Shown here one piece after another: positions 52,566 to 59,238 of a stretch of DNA of 62,902 bases. Origin of the DNA: a virus. Made by a program: the position numbers and the translations under genes. Location: the IMG/VR virus record IMGVR_UViG_3300034190_001790, positions 1-62,902 of that record; one strand, 5' to 3'. Numbering within the stretch: the first letter of the stretch is position 1; the number at the start of each line of letters is the position of its first letter. The notes beneath the pieces are model-generated. The model was not told where the DNA came from. It saw nothing but the letters and a program-made list of their open reading frames with translations, and did no database searches.

Positions 52566-52573
52566 CAAAGATA
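52566..52573 (-). promoter_or_regulatory. -7 box TATCTTTG before the CGCG gene
   Basis: TATCTTTG on the minus strand, 84 nt before the ATG at 52,482, in a 115-nt gap between genes that holds no other recognisable element. Confidence 0.35.
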
Positions 52574-52597
52574 TTAATTTTTCTTTCATTTATTTAG

Positions 52598-52816
52598 TTA
52601 TCTATTTCGATCTCTTGAGTTAACTGGTGTCGCAGGACGAGCAGTTACATATTGCACATGAGAATCTGGTTTTACCTCTTTAGGAGGCTCTACTTTTTTT
52701 GTTTTTCCAGGAACACCTGAAGTTTTTAAGGCAACCTTTTCTTCATATGTCATGTTTTTAGGAGCCTTTGGTTCTTTCTTTAATAAATTCTTTTTTGTAG
52801 TTTTTTTCTTTGCCAT
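52598..52816 (-). CDS. Small lysine-rich protein, 72 aa
   Basis: MAKKKTTKKNLLKKEPKAPKNMTYEEKVALKTSGVPGKTKK... : strongly basic at the start with proline-rich linkers, no fold recognised. Part of a run of about ten small basic proteins (52.6-55.4 kb). Possible DNA-compacting or virion-packaged protein. Confidence 0.6.
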   Translation of the reverse strand: MAKKKTTKKNLLKKEPKAPKNMTYEEKVALKTSGVPGKTKKVEPPKEVKPDSHVQYVTARPATPVNSRDRNR

Positions 52817-52831
52817 TATAATAAATTTTAA

Positions 52832-53032
52832 TTAAGACTTCATACTGCATCCAAAATTTTTAGCATAGTTTGCCATTTTTACTACAGACTCTGGATGTTT
52901 TTTTGTGTTTTTCATTACCGCATTTGCAGCACTACACGCATCGCTATAGCCATTACGTTTAGCCCAAGCCGTAAATTTACCTTCATTCCCTTTTTTTATT
53001 TCAGGAAATTTTTTCTTTGTTCTTCCAGCCAT
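52832..53032 (-). CDS. Small basic protein, 66 aa
   Basis: GRTKKKFPEIKKGNEGKFTAWAKRNGYSDACSAANAVMKNTKKHPESVVKMANYAKNFGC has a helical centre with a basic N-terminus. Resembles small lysine-rich marine phage proteins with 'W-A-K-R-x-G' and 'K-M-A-N-Y-A-K-N-F'. Shares elements with the 54-aa protein at 54,846 (WAKR, ANMA). Function unknown. Confidence 0.6.
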   Translation of the reverse strand: MAGRTKKKFPEIKKGNEGKFTAWAKRNGYSDACSAANAVMKNTKKHPESVVKMANYAKNFGCSMKS

Positions 53033-53034
53033 TT

Positions 53035-53226
53035 TTATTTTAAATGATCGTGTCTTTTCCAGCTAGACGTATGTCTGTATGACATAGACTTGTCTGCTCC
53101 ATATGAATGACCATACATTTTTTTTGACATAGCTTTAGACTCATCTCTTCTGTCTTTATAAGACTGAGATTTTTTTCCATTACGAGCTCCTAATGACTCG
53201 TCTAATCGTGAATTATATCCTTGCAT
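53035..53226 (-). CDS. Small basic, tyrosine/serine-rich protein, 63 aa
   Basis: MQGYNSRLDESLGARNGKKSQSYKDRRDESKAMSKKMYGHSYGADKSMSY... : charged and low complexity (K, S, Y, H). The 'RDESKAMSKKMYGHSYGADKSM' segment is typical of small marine phage proteins next to basic ones. No fold assignable. Confidence 0.55.
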   Translation of the reverse strand: MQGYNSRLDESLGARNGKKSQSYKDRRDESKAMSKKMYGHSYGADKSMSYRHTSSWKRHDHLK

Positions 53227-53245
53227 TTTTTTTTGTTTTTTATAA

Positions 53246-53419
53246 TTAATACATTTTTCTACCCATCTTCACTTCACTGTGATATCCTGGGTTTCCTTTC
53301 TTGCTCCCTCCGCTTTCCTTTGCAAATTGTCCAGCTTGTGCTTTTCCAACTGCGTTGTAAGGAAATTGTTTTTTCATCGTTTTACCCGTATCTGGGCATT
53401 TATATTTTACTGTTGGCAT
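53246..53419 (-). CDS. Small basic protein, 57 aa
   Basis: MPTVKYKCPDTGKTMKKQFPYNAVGKAQAGQFAKESGGSKKGNPGYHSEVKMGRKMY, 57 codons, fills a 194-nt gap in the cluster. 'KYKCPDTGKTMKKQFPY' could hold a short beta hairpin. Basic, Gly/Ser-rich C-terminus. Function unknown; codon use and position support it. Confidence 0.55.
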   Translation of the reverse strand: MPTVKYKCPDTGKTMKKQFPYNAVGKAQAGQFAKESGGSKKGNPGYHSEVKMGRKMY

Positions 53420-53420
53420 A

Positions 53421-53738
53421 TTAATGATTCTTTTTTAAATTACCTTTACTATCATAATCTTTTGGTCTGTACTTTCTTCTTACCTTATCTACTTTTTTTC
53501 TATACTTTTCACGGTCTAATTTCTTCTTATACTTGTATTCGTCTATAAAAAACTTACCTACCGCTTTATTTCTTCTTATAACCTCTTTTACTACTGCTTT
53601 AGCTTTTTTAGGAACATCTTTAACTTTAGTGTTTCCTATTTTTTTTCCAATACCTTTTATTCTATCAATATCTTTATTGCTAAAACCTATAGCATTATAT
53701 ATGCTTTTTTTACTTTTTTTCTTTTTAGGATCTGGCAT
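53421..53738 (-). CDS. Lysine-rich protein, 105 aa
   Basis: About one third of residues are K or R (KKKKSKKSIYNAIGFSNKDIDRIKG...; KKKLDREKYRKKVDKVRRKYRPKDYD). Probably helical and nucleic-acid-binding. Start overlaps the previous stop as TAATG, so it is coupled to the 186-aa protein. Confidence 0.6.
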   Translation of the reverse strand: MPDPKKKKSKKSIYNAIGFSNKDIDRIKGIGKKIGNTKVKDVPKKAKAVVKEVIRRNKAVGKFFIDEYKYKKKLDREKYRKKVDKVRRKYRPKDYDSKGNLKKNH

Positions 53739-54298
53739 TATAATCTTTTTCTATTAGGATTCTTTTTCCTATTTCTCATTTTATTCTTCAGCGTTCTTAC
53801 TTTTGATTTTATACCTCTTACTACACTTCCACCTACAGCACCTGCCATTGCTCCTGCTGCTGCTAACGCTCCTGTTTTTGCAGCAGCACCTACAAGTAGT
53901 GGGTTTGCTGCTACTGCCATTCCAGCTCCTGCCAGTTTCGCTGCACCTTTAACTGCTTTACCTACAGCTTTTTTTCTTTTTCTATTTCTTTCTTTACGAG
54001 TGGTTGTCGTTGTTTCTTTTAGTTTCTTACCAAATAAAGTCTTTTTAAATTTTTCTTTAGTAATGGTAGCACCCTTTACTCCCTTTTTATATTCTTTGGT
54101 TTTTTTAAGGCCGCTTTTTTTGATCTTAGTAGTTTTGTATGCTTTTTTCTTTCCAGCCTTAAACTCTTTAACTTTTTTTACAGAACCGTCTCTTCTTTTT
54201 TTAACAATTGTTCTAGTTCCGTCAGAACTTGTAGTATATGTTTTTTTTACAGATCCGTCTTTTCTTTTTTTTGTAGCTCTGATTTTTACTTCTGGCAT
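53738..54298 (-). CDS. Lysine-rich protein with hydrophobic core, 186 aa
   Basis: Basic repeats K-K-R-x-D-G-S-V-K-K (residues 11-20 and 33-42), then threonine/lysine-rich sequence (TKIKKSGLKKTKEYKKGVKG). A Gly/Ala-rich hydrophobic segment AVKGAAKLAGAGMAVAANPLLVGAAAKTGALAAAGAMAGAVGG near residues 113-160 could insert in a membrane, and a basic tail KNKMRNRKKNPNRKRL follows. Resembles a core or membrane-active virion protein; unproven. Confidence 0.6.
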   Translation of the reverse strand: MPEVKIRATKKRKDGSVKKTYTTSSDGTRTIVKKRRDGSVKKVKEFKAGKKKAYKTTKIKKSGLKKTKEYKKGVKGATITKEKFKKTLFGKKLKETTTTTRKERNRKRKKAVGKAVKGAAKLAGAGMAVAANPLLVGAAAKTGALAAAGAMAGAVGGSVVRGIKSKVRTLKNKMRNRKKNPNRKRL

Positions 54299-54316
54299 AA
54301 TTTTTTTTTTATTTTA

Positions 54317-54324
54317 CAAATATA
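54317..54324 (-). promoter_or_regulatory. -7 box TATATTTG for basic-protein genes
   Basis: TATATTTG on the minus strand, 19 nt before the ATG at 54,298; the gap between this gene and 54,353 contains only this box and a T-rich stretch. Confidence 0.4.
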
Positions 54325-54352
54325 ATAATTAATTTATTAGCGTCTCCAGCTG

Positions 54353-54607
54353 TTATCGTCTTGATTTCTTACCTACACACTTCCATCTTTTACGAGATAA
54401 GTTGTTAGGTGAATTAGGATCATTTCTTTTTCCTATAGGTAATCCCATTTTTATTCCATAGCTTCTAGCACAATATGAATCACCTTTAGATGTGCCAGGT
54501 CTTACTCTTGGGCCTCCGCCTTTCGCCTTACCAGCTTGCCCATAACTAACCTTCTTACCACTTGCGGTGATTTTTACTTTTGCTTTTCCTTTTCTTGGTT
54601 TTGCCAT
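54353..54607 (-). CDS. Small basic protein, DUF6321-like, 84 aa
   Basis: Contains 'SKGDSYCARSYGIKMGLPIG...NDPNSPNNLSRKRWKCVGKKS', the D-x-x-S-P-N-x-L-S-R-K-R-W-K-C-x-G-K-K-S pattern I associate with DUF6321 in marine phages. Basic throughout. Located with other small basic proteins; start overlaps the stop of the 79-aa gene. Function unknown. Confidence 0.65.
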   Translation of the reverse strand: MAKPRKGKAKVKITASGKKVSYGQAGKAKGGGPRVRPGTSKGDSYCARSYGIKMGLPIGKRNDPNSPNNLSRKRWKCVGKKSRR

Positions 54608-54846
54608 TATGATCTTACTTTTGCTGCTTTTGTATTACTAACCACTGTCTTTCCTTTTGCTCCTTCTTTTTTCTTTTTACGAGCAGTAGATGCTAATTGC
54701 CTTTTAGACAATCTCTCTGCCTTTGCCCTAGGTAAACATCTGTCTGGATTCTTTTTATCTTTAGAAGTACCGCACTTGCCCTTGATCTTACCATCAGAAC
54801 CAATACGAACCCAGTCTTGTTTTACCCAATTTTTAAGTGCACCCAT
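54607..54846 (-). CDS. Small basic protein, DUF5872-like, 79 aa
   Basis: 'WVRIGSDGKIKGKCGTSKDKKNPDRCLPRAKAERLSKRQLASTARKKKKEG' follows the pattern I associate with DUF5872, a small phage family with conserved Cys pair (KCGTSK...DRCLP) and basic tail. Starts in the TAATG shared with the next gene upstream. Role unknown, possibly nucleic-acid-binding. Confidence 0.65.
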   Translation of the reverse strand: MGALKNWVKQDWVRIGSDGKIKGKCGTSKDKKNPDRCLPRAKAERLSKRQLASTARKKKKEGAKGKTVVSNTKAAKVRS

Positions 54847-55010
54847 TATTTCTTTTTTGAACCTTTGGCGTAGTTAGGGTCTTTGCAATATTTACTTGCA
54901 GCCATGTTTGCATAAGCACTTGGATAAGTATCAAATGTTCTTTTTGCCCAAGCTATACCTGCTGCACAAATTTTATTGCCCTTACTTTTTGTTCTACCTT
55001 TTTTGGCCAT
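54846..55010 (-). CDS. Small basic protein, 54 aa
   Basis: MAKKGRTKSKGNKICAAGIAWAKRTFDTYPSAYANMAASKYCKDPNYAKGSKKK, 54 codons. Two cysteines (C15, C42) around a helix may form a disulfide or bind metal. Its stop forms TAATG with the next gene. Resembles the 66-aa protein at 52,832 (WAKR, ANMA), so the two are probably paralogues. Confidence 0.55.
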   Translation of the reverse strand: MAKKGRTKSKGNKICAAGIAWAKRTFDTYPSAYANMAASKYCKDPNYAKGSKKK

Positions 55011-55014
55011 GGTC

Positions 55015-55431
55015 TTACCTTGTTCTTCTTATTGTTCTTTTTACCTGCTTTAATCTTGGTTTCGTTTTGTTTAATTTTCTTCGCTCTAGCATCCTTCTTT
55101 GATACTCAGTCATTTCACCCCTTGGTGTTTTTTTTCTTTTAGCTATAAAATCTTCTTCCATCTTACTCATTTTATCTTTCATTCTTCGTTTAGCCAAACG
55201 ATTTGCTGCTTCTGCTGCTTTAGATGGTTTAGCATTTTTACGATTTGCCTGTGCTGTAGGATTAGCGTTGATTTTCTTTTGAGTTTTTTTATACTTAGCT
55301 TCTTGAATCTTAGTTCTTATTTTTCTTAAAGGAACCGTTTTTTTTGTTTTAAGTTTTTTAATTTTTTGTTCAGTCTTGCTTCTTTTAGTAACAAGTTTTT
55401 TTAATTTTTCTGCGGAAGTTTTTTTTGCCAT
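55015..55431 (-). CDS. Lysine/arginine-rich protein, 138 aa
   Basis: Over 40% K/R: long helix with AKKTSAEKLKKLVTKRSKTEQKIKKLKTKK, then repeats and an arginine-rich tail (RRMLERRKLNKTKPRLKQVKRTIRRTR). Strong candidate for DNA-condensing, histone-like or virion core protein. A -7 box 21 nt upstream starts this series of basic genes. Confidence 0.6.
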   Translation of the reverse strand: MAKKTSAEKLKKLVTKRSKTEQKIKKLKTKKTVPLRKIRTKIQEAKYKKTQKKINANPTAQANRKNAKPSKAAEAANRLAKRRMKDKMSKMEEDFIAKRKKTPRGEMTEYQRRMLERRKLNKTKPRLKQVKRTIRRTR

Positions 55432-55451
55432 AATTAATTTTTTTATTTAAA

Positions 55452-55459
55452 CAAAGATA
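55452..55459 (-). promoter_or_regulatory. -7 box TATCTTTG starting the basic-protein operon
   Basis: TATCTTTG on the minus strand, 21 nt before the ATG at 55,431, immediately after the lipoprotein gene. Confidence 0.4.
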
Positions 55460-55460
55460 A

Positions 55461-55886
55461 TTATAATTTTATATTATTTTGCAGCCACTTAAACGCCTTA
55501 CTAACTAAAGTGTTTTCTTTTTTCTTTTGTATTGCCCTACAGTTTACACACAGAGAGTCGCTAATAGTAATCCTTACACTGTCTACTATTTCCTTTACAA
55601 CTATCTTGTAATCAAACACTAAGCTATCTTCGCTTATAAGTTTTAGGTTGTTTAACTCATAAATACTATCTGTATATTTTTTTTCTATTTCTTTTATGTC
55701 TCTTTTTTTACGCCAAAGATCTTGTTCGAGCAAAACTTTTTGTTTCTTCTGTTTGTTAACTTGTTGTATGGTAGCGTCAGCTAGACTATCTATATTAATA
55801 GTAGACTCTTCAACCTCTATAATTTGTTTATCTGGTTGCGTACAAGACATAAGTCCAACTAAAACTATAATTAAAAGCCTATTCAT
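55461..55886 (-). CDS. Lipoprotein, outer-membrane spanin candidate, 141 aa
   Basis: The start at 55,886 is chosen because it begins a signal peptide: MNRLLIIVLVGLMSC, with lipobox L-M-S-C15, then an acidic/charged coiled coil (NIDSLADATIQQVNKQKKQKVLLEQDLWRKKRDIKEIEKKYTDSIYEL). A lipoprotein whose start overlaps the end of a TM/coiled-coil gene (55,879) by 8 nt resembles the Rz/Rz1 spanin layout. Spanins fuse inner and outer membranes at lysis. Length is longer than most Rz1 proteins, and a C-terminal CVNC pair is unusual. Confidence 0.6.
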   Translation of the reverse strand: MNRLLIIVLVGLMSCTQPDKQIIEVEESTINIDSLADATIQQVNKQKKQKVLLEQDLWRKKRDIKEIEKKYTDSIYELNNLKLISEDSLVFDYKIVVKEIVDSVRITISDSLCVNCRAIQKKKENTLVSKAFKWLQNNIKL

Positions 55887-56094
55887 TGATTTCTTGTAGG
55901 GTTTGTATAAATTTATCGTTAAGTTTCTTGTAATCACTGCGTAAAATTATAACTTCCTCTTGTAATGCTTTGATTTGATTAGTAAGTGTAGTTTTATTGT
56001 CTATATATAGGTAGCCTATTGCTATTAAACAAAAAAATAGCACACCAACAATAGGATTCGCTGCAAAATCTTTAAAGTCTATGGGAGATTTCAT
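55879..56094 (-). CDS. Inner-membrane coiled-coil protein, i-spanin candidate, 71 aa
   Basis: One N-terminal membrane helix (AANPIVGVLFFCLIAIGYLYI, about residues 11-31), then a coiled coil (TLTNQIKALQEEVIILRSDYKKLNDKFIQTLQEI), the classic shape of an Rz-type spanin. Its end overlaps the lipoprotein start by 8 nt. Together with the lipoprotein it makes a plausible two-component spanin system placed apart from the amidase and holin. Confidence 0.6.
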   Translation of the reverse strand: MKSPIDFKDFAANPIVGVLFFCLIAIGYLYIDNKTTLTNQIKALQEEVIILRSDYKKLNDKFIQTLQEINE

Positions 56095-56294
56095 TCTATT
56101 ATTAAAGTATCTCCGTTTTCTTGCATACTTTCTCCTACTTGCTCGTCTGTAAACACATATGAAGTGTCACTATCTACCATGTCTACAAACAAGTCTTCTT
56201 CTAAAGTAAATATTTGATACTCATCCTCACCATTAGGTATCATATACCTTCTTACATAGTCATAATACTCTTTAGATCCTTTTACTATTTCCAT
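56091..56294 (-). CDS. Small acidic hypothetical protein, 67 aa
   Basis: Acidic (MEIVKGSKEYYDYVRRYMIPNGEDEYQIFTLEEDLFVDMVDSDTSYVFT). ATGA overlap with the i-spanin candidate. It stands divergently from the winged-helix gene with only 35 nt between starts. Unknown function. Confidence 0.55.
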   Translation of the reverse strand: MEIVKGSKEYYDYVRRYMIPNGEDEYQIFTLEEDLFVDMVDSDTSYVFTDEQVGESMQENGDTLIIE

Positions 56295-56308
56295 TTTTTG
56301 TATTTTTA

Positions 56309-56316
56309 CAAAGATA
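56309..56316 (-). promoter_or_regulatory. -7 box TATCTTTG in divergent promoter gap
   Basis: TATCTTTG on the minus strand, 15 nt before the ATG at 56,294 in the 35-nt gap shared with the plus-strand regulator gene. A regulator that binds here could control both. Confidence 0.4.
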
Positions 56317-56329
56317 TAAATTTAATTAA

Positions 56330-56770
56330 ATGCTAAATACAGATAATAACTACCTTAAATACTGGAGGGTAGTGAGATTTTGGGTAAAAGCCAAACACAA
56401 TCTAAGTACGCCTGAGCTAGAAATGCTGCTATTTTTATATAGTGAAGAGTATTTTAATAAAACAAAGTTTCGTGAGTTTGAAGAGTTGATGTCTTGGGAT
56501 GTTAACAGGTTTGATAGCCTATTAAAAAATGGGTGGATTAAGGTGTGGAGAAAAAAATCAGGCAAGTATGCTACTCTATACGAGCTTTCCTACAAAGGGA
56601 AGCGAGTCGTTGCAACAATTTACAAAAAGTTAAGTGGTGAAGAGATAGCTGAGTCAGCAAATGTCAATCCTTTATTTAGGTTTGATGCTACATATATGCA
56701 AAAAATTTATCGTAACTCTATAAAGAAAATGAACGACTTTATAAAACAACAACGACATCTCTCTCAGTAA
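56330..56770 (+). CDS. Winged-helix (MarR-like) DNA-binding protein, 146 aa
   Basis: Helix LSTPELEMLLFLYSEEYF (about residues 25-42), recognition region FREFEELMSWDVNRFDSLLKNGWIKVWRKKSGKYATLYELSYKGKRVVATIYKKL: helix-turn-helix followed by a K-rich wing and LSYKGKRVV strand, as in MarR-type winged helices. It is the only plus-strand gene inside the minus-strand block. It lies divergent to 56,294 and its 3' end overlaps the GroES gene by 32 nt. A phage transcription regulator is the likely role; target sites are unknown. Confidence 0.65.
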   Translation: MLNTDNNYLKYWRVVRFWVKAKHNLSTPELEMLLFLYSEEYFNKTKFREFEELMSWDVNRFDSLLKNGWIKVWRKKSGKYATLYELSYKGKRVVATIYKKLSGEEIAESANVNPLFRFDATYMQKIYRNSIKKMNDFIKQQRHLSQ

Positions 56771-56996
56771 TAACAGTATAAGTAACATCATTGAGAAGCA
56801 GGCTAAAGCCAGCAGACTTATCATAATAGATGATGTCTTGTTCTGAGATTTCATTTACATTTGTTCCAGGCTTTACAACCTTTCCTTTTTTATATCTAAA
56901 CTCATTAGCATCAGTTGCTGTTAGTAAAAGTCCAGACTTTGTTTTTAATTGTTCTTCAATTGCTTGTATAATAATATACTTTCCTATTGGTTTCAT
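56739..56996 (-). CDS. groES: GroES-like co-chaperonin (Cpn10), 85 aa
   Basis: Pattern of GroES: KPIGKYIIIQAIEEQLKTKSGLLLT begins with the first beta strand and includes a mobile loop with T-K-S-G-L-L-L (the GroEL-contact tripeptide is normally I-V/I-L). Then YKKGKVVKPGTNVNEISEQDIIYYDKSAGFSLLLNDVTYTVITERDVVVVL, matching G-K-V-V-x-x-G, D-x-h-h-Y and D-h-h-h-h. Shorter than E. coli GroES (97 aa). It would cap the phage GroEL encoded upstream on the same strand. Overlaps the 85-aa gene by 4 nt. Confidence 0.85.
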   Translation of the reverse strand: MKPIGKYIIIQAIEEQLKTKSGLLLTATDANEFRYKKGKVVKPGTNVNEISEQDIIYYDKSAGFSLLLNDVTYTVITERDVVVVL

Positions 56997-57250
56997 TTAA
57001 ATGTTTTTATAAATAAAGGTGTTTTATCTCCTATGTAACAACCTACAGTATTGTAATAAAAATACTCTACAGCGTCTTCCTGACTCATCTTATCGTTATC
57101 CATTAAAGATTTAATACAAAGCTCGGTGTCGTAAACAGCTACAGGATTAGGCCCATCAGATATACCTATCAATGCACTTTCATATCCATCAGCTAAAAGA
57201 CAATCATTGCTTGCTAGCTCTTCCATTAATATTTCTTTATCTAAATACAT
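56993..57250 (-). CDS. Conserved hypothetical phage protein, 85 aa
   Basis: 'GYESALIGISDGPNPVAVYDTELCIKSLMDNDKMSQEDAVEYFYYNTVGCYIGDKTPLFIK' is a pattern common in marine viruses and phages: Y-E-x-A-L-I-G-h-x-x-G, A-V-Y-D, M-x-x-E-x-A-x-E-Y-F-x-Y-N-h-x-G. Biochemical role not established. It sits between GroES and GroEL genes and may have been kept with the chaperonin operon. Confidence 0.65.
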   Translation of the reverse strand: MYLDKEILMEELASNDCLLADGYESALIGISDGPNPVAVYDTELCIKSLMDNDKMSQEDAVEYFYYNTVGCYIGDKTPLFIKTFK

Positions 57251-57420
57251 TAGCCTTTAAATATAGCAAAAATTTTTGCTTTTTTAGAATGAGAGTTTAT
57301 TTTTCCTTTAATAGTTCTAGTGGGCACCTCACAAATTAATTCTTTACGAACCGTCTCTTCTTTCACCTGAGCCGAAGGCTCAAATTTTGGATTTTTAGAT
57401 CCTAGCTTTCTTTTCTTCAT
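57250..57420 (-). CDS. Small basic hypothetical protein, 56 aa
   Basis: MKKRKLGSKNPKFEPSAQVKEETVRKELICEVPTRTIKGKINSHSKKAKIFAIFKG, 56 codons. Strongly basic ends, no family. Its stop overlaps the next start as TAATG. Confidence 0.5.
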   Translation of the reverse strand: MKKRKLGSKNPKFEPSAQVKEETVRKELICEVPTRTIKGKINSHSKKAKIFAIFKG

Positions 57421-57493
57421 ACTTTTTTAAATTATCTATTAAATTGTTATTTTCTTTTTTTATTCCTAAAAGAATTAAAATATACTTAATCAT
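57395..57493 (-). CDS. Very small hypothetical protein, 32 aa
   Basis: Starts at the ATG inside the GroEL stop region (GATGAT) and runs 32 codons: hydrophobic start (MIKYILILLG), then charged helix. Overlap on both sides is typical of this genome, but its length leaves doubt. Confidence 0.25.
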   Translation of the reverse strand: MIKYILILLGIKKENNNLIDNLKKYEEKKARI

Positions 57494-59102
57494 CACTTTG
57501 TCCTTGTCTTTTGTGGGTGATAATAGCATTGGTACTTAATATTGTTGTGGCTACACTTACAGCATTAAGCAAAGCGTTTTTGGTAACCTTTAATGGATCA
57601 ATAATTCCCAACTTAAACATATCGCCATACTTTTCGTTCTTTACATCAAACCCATAATTATATTTATTAGTATACACATGCTCCATAATCCATGCTACAT
57701 CAATGTCAGCATTTTTACATATTTGATTTATTGGAGCTTGTAAGGCTGAAGCTAATATGAGTCTAGCAATATTTGCATTCTCCTTGTTGTCCATAGTCGA
57801 TTTGTTTAACAAGGCTATTGACTCTCTAAGTAATGACAGTCCTCCACCAGCAATTATTCCTTCATCAAGTGCTGACCTTACTGCACACACAGAGTCATCT
57901 ACTCTATCATACAATTCTTTTTGTTCTACATCAGAATTACCTCCTACATATATACAACCTATTGCTCCTGCTAAACTAGCTATACGCTCATTAATAAAAT
58001 CACGCTCATGCTTTATTGTTGTATTCTCTTGTTGTATCTTTAACTCATCAATACGTTTTTGTGTTTCTTCTGGTTTTTCGTCAGTCTTAAATATTATTGT
58101 ACTTTCATTATTACTAACAATTTTGTCAGCATAGCCTAAGTCTTCCATTCTAATTAAACTAAGATCATCACCAGTTTTCTCACTAAAGAACTTTGCGTTA
58201 ACGGCAAATGCTATATCGCTCATAAGCTCAGTTGACTTGTATCCAAAATTAGGTGGTATTATATTACAGAACTTTAATCCATTACGAACAACATTAGCAG
58301 CTAAAGTATTTATAACATTGCCATGACATGGGCCTATAATTAAAAGCTTGTCATTATTTTGTATAATAGGTTTTAATACATTCTCTATTTGCAACACACT
58401 ACTTATCTCTGCATCACAAACTAATATCTTAACTCCTTCTAAAACACACTCGTCTTTCTTTTGGTTATTAATAAACATATTGGAAGTGTATCCCCTAGCT
58501 ACTTTAATACCGTTTGTAACCTCAGCGTATGTTTCTGATGTCATAGAGTTCTCCACTGTAACAATACCGTTAACGCCTACTTGAGTATAGGCGTCAGCTA
58601 TTATCTTTCCAATTTCCTTATCATTGTTTGCAGATATACAAGCAACATCTAATAGTCTAGACTCATTTACCTTTTTAGACTTAACTGTTAAGTTATGTAT
58701 TATTTTTTCTATACACTTATTTATACATCTTATTATTTCAGCTACATTACTTCCCTTCTCAATATACTCTTGTCCTGCCTTTACTATAGCTTCAGTTAAA
58801 ACAATAGCAGTTGTTGTACCATCACCAGCTGTGTTAGCTGTACGACCAGCTGCATCCTTCATCATTTGTATGGCTAAGTTTTCTATAGGGTCATCTAAGA
58901 ATACAGACTGTGCTACAGTAACTCCGTCTTTAGTTATAGTAATCCCTTGTAAATGATCGGCAGATTCTATAAGCACAGTTTTACCTAAAGGGCCTAATGT
59001 GCTCTTTACGGCTTTTGAAATTTTTGTTATTCCTTGAATTAATTTGTGGCGAGCTTCATCGTCAAACGACAAGTCCTTTGGTATGTATCCCTGAGATTTC
59101 AT
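57486..59102 (-). CDS. groEL: GroEL chaperonin (Cpn60), 538 aa
   Basis: Full-length group I chaperonin: STLGPLGKTV (residues 34-43), DGVTVA (59-64), GDGTTTA (93-99, ATP site), apical domain in the middle with VARGYTSNMF (201-210), and RVDDSVCAVRSALDEGIIAGGG (400-421), where D403 aligns with catalytic D398 of E. coli GroEL. The apical region is more divergent, and the GGM tail is absent (ends KRQGQSDD). Probably forms a phage-specific folding chamber with the GroES-like protein. First gene of the long minus-strand block, just downstream of TGTCAT repeats. Confidence 0.93.
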   Translation of the reverse strand: MKSQGYIPKDLSFDDEARHKLIQGITKISKAVKSTLGPLGKTVLIESADHLQGITITKDGVTVAQSVFLDDPIENLAIQMMKDAAGRTANTAGDGTTTAIVLTEAIVKAGQEYIEKGSNVAEIIRCINKCIEKIIHNLTVKSKKVNESRLLDVACISANNDKEIGKIIADAYTQVGVNGIVTVENSMTSETYAEVTNGIKVARGYTSNMFINNQKKDECVLEGVKILVCDAEISSVLQIENVLKPIIQNNDKLLIIGPCHGNVINTLAANVVRNGLKFCNIIPPNFGYKSTELMSDIAFAVNAKFFSEKTGDDLSLIRMEDLGYADKIVSNNESTIIFKTDEKPEETQKRIDELKIQQENTTIKHERDFINERIASLAGAIGCIYVGGNSDVEQKELYDRVDDSVCAVRSALDEGIIAGGGLSLLRESIALLNKSTMDNKENANIARLILASALQAPINQICKNADIDVAWIMEHVYTNKYNYGFDVKNEKYGDMFKLGIIDPLKVTKNALLNAVSVATTILSTNAIITHKRQGQSDD

Positions 59103-59124
59103 AAAAGTAAATTTAATTTAATTA

Positions 59125-59158
59125 ATGACAAATATAACAATAATTATTATATGACAAG
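59125..59158 (-). promoter_or_regulatory. groEL promoter with TGTCAT operators
   Basis: On the minus strand TTG (59,155-59,157), 18 nt, TATATTTG (59,129-59,136), a fair match to Bacteroidota promoters. TGTCAT follows or overlaps each box (59,151-59,156 and 59,125-59,130), giving CTTGTCAT at the -33 position and TTTGTCAT at -7. This suggests that a protein recognising TGTCAT controls groEL. Start site would be about 20 nt before the ATG at 59,102. Confidence 0.5.
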
Positions 59159-59238
59159 TGGCAGAGTTAAATTTAGTTTTTAGGCTTTTATAACAATTTT
59201 ATTTTTTCTTTTTTTTATTTTATTTTATTTTGACTACT

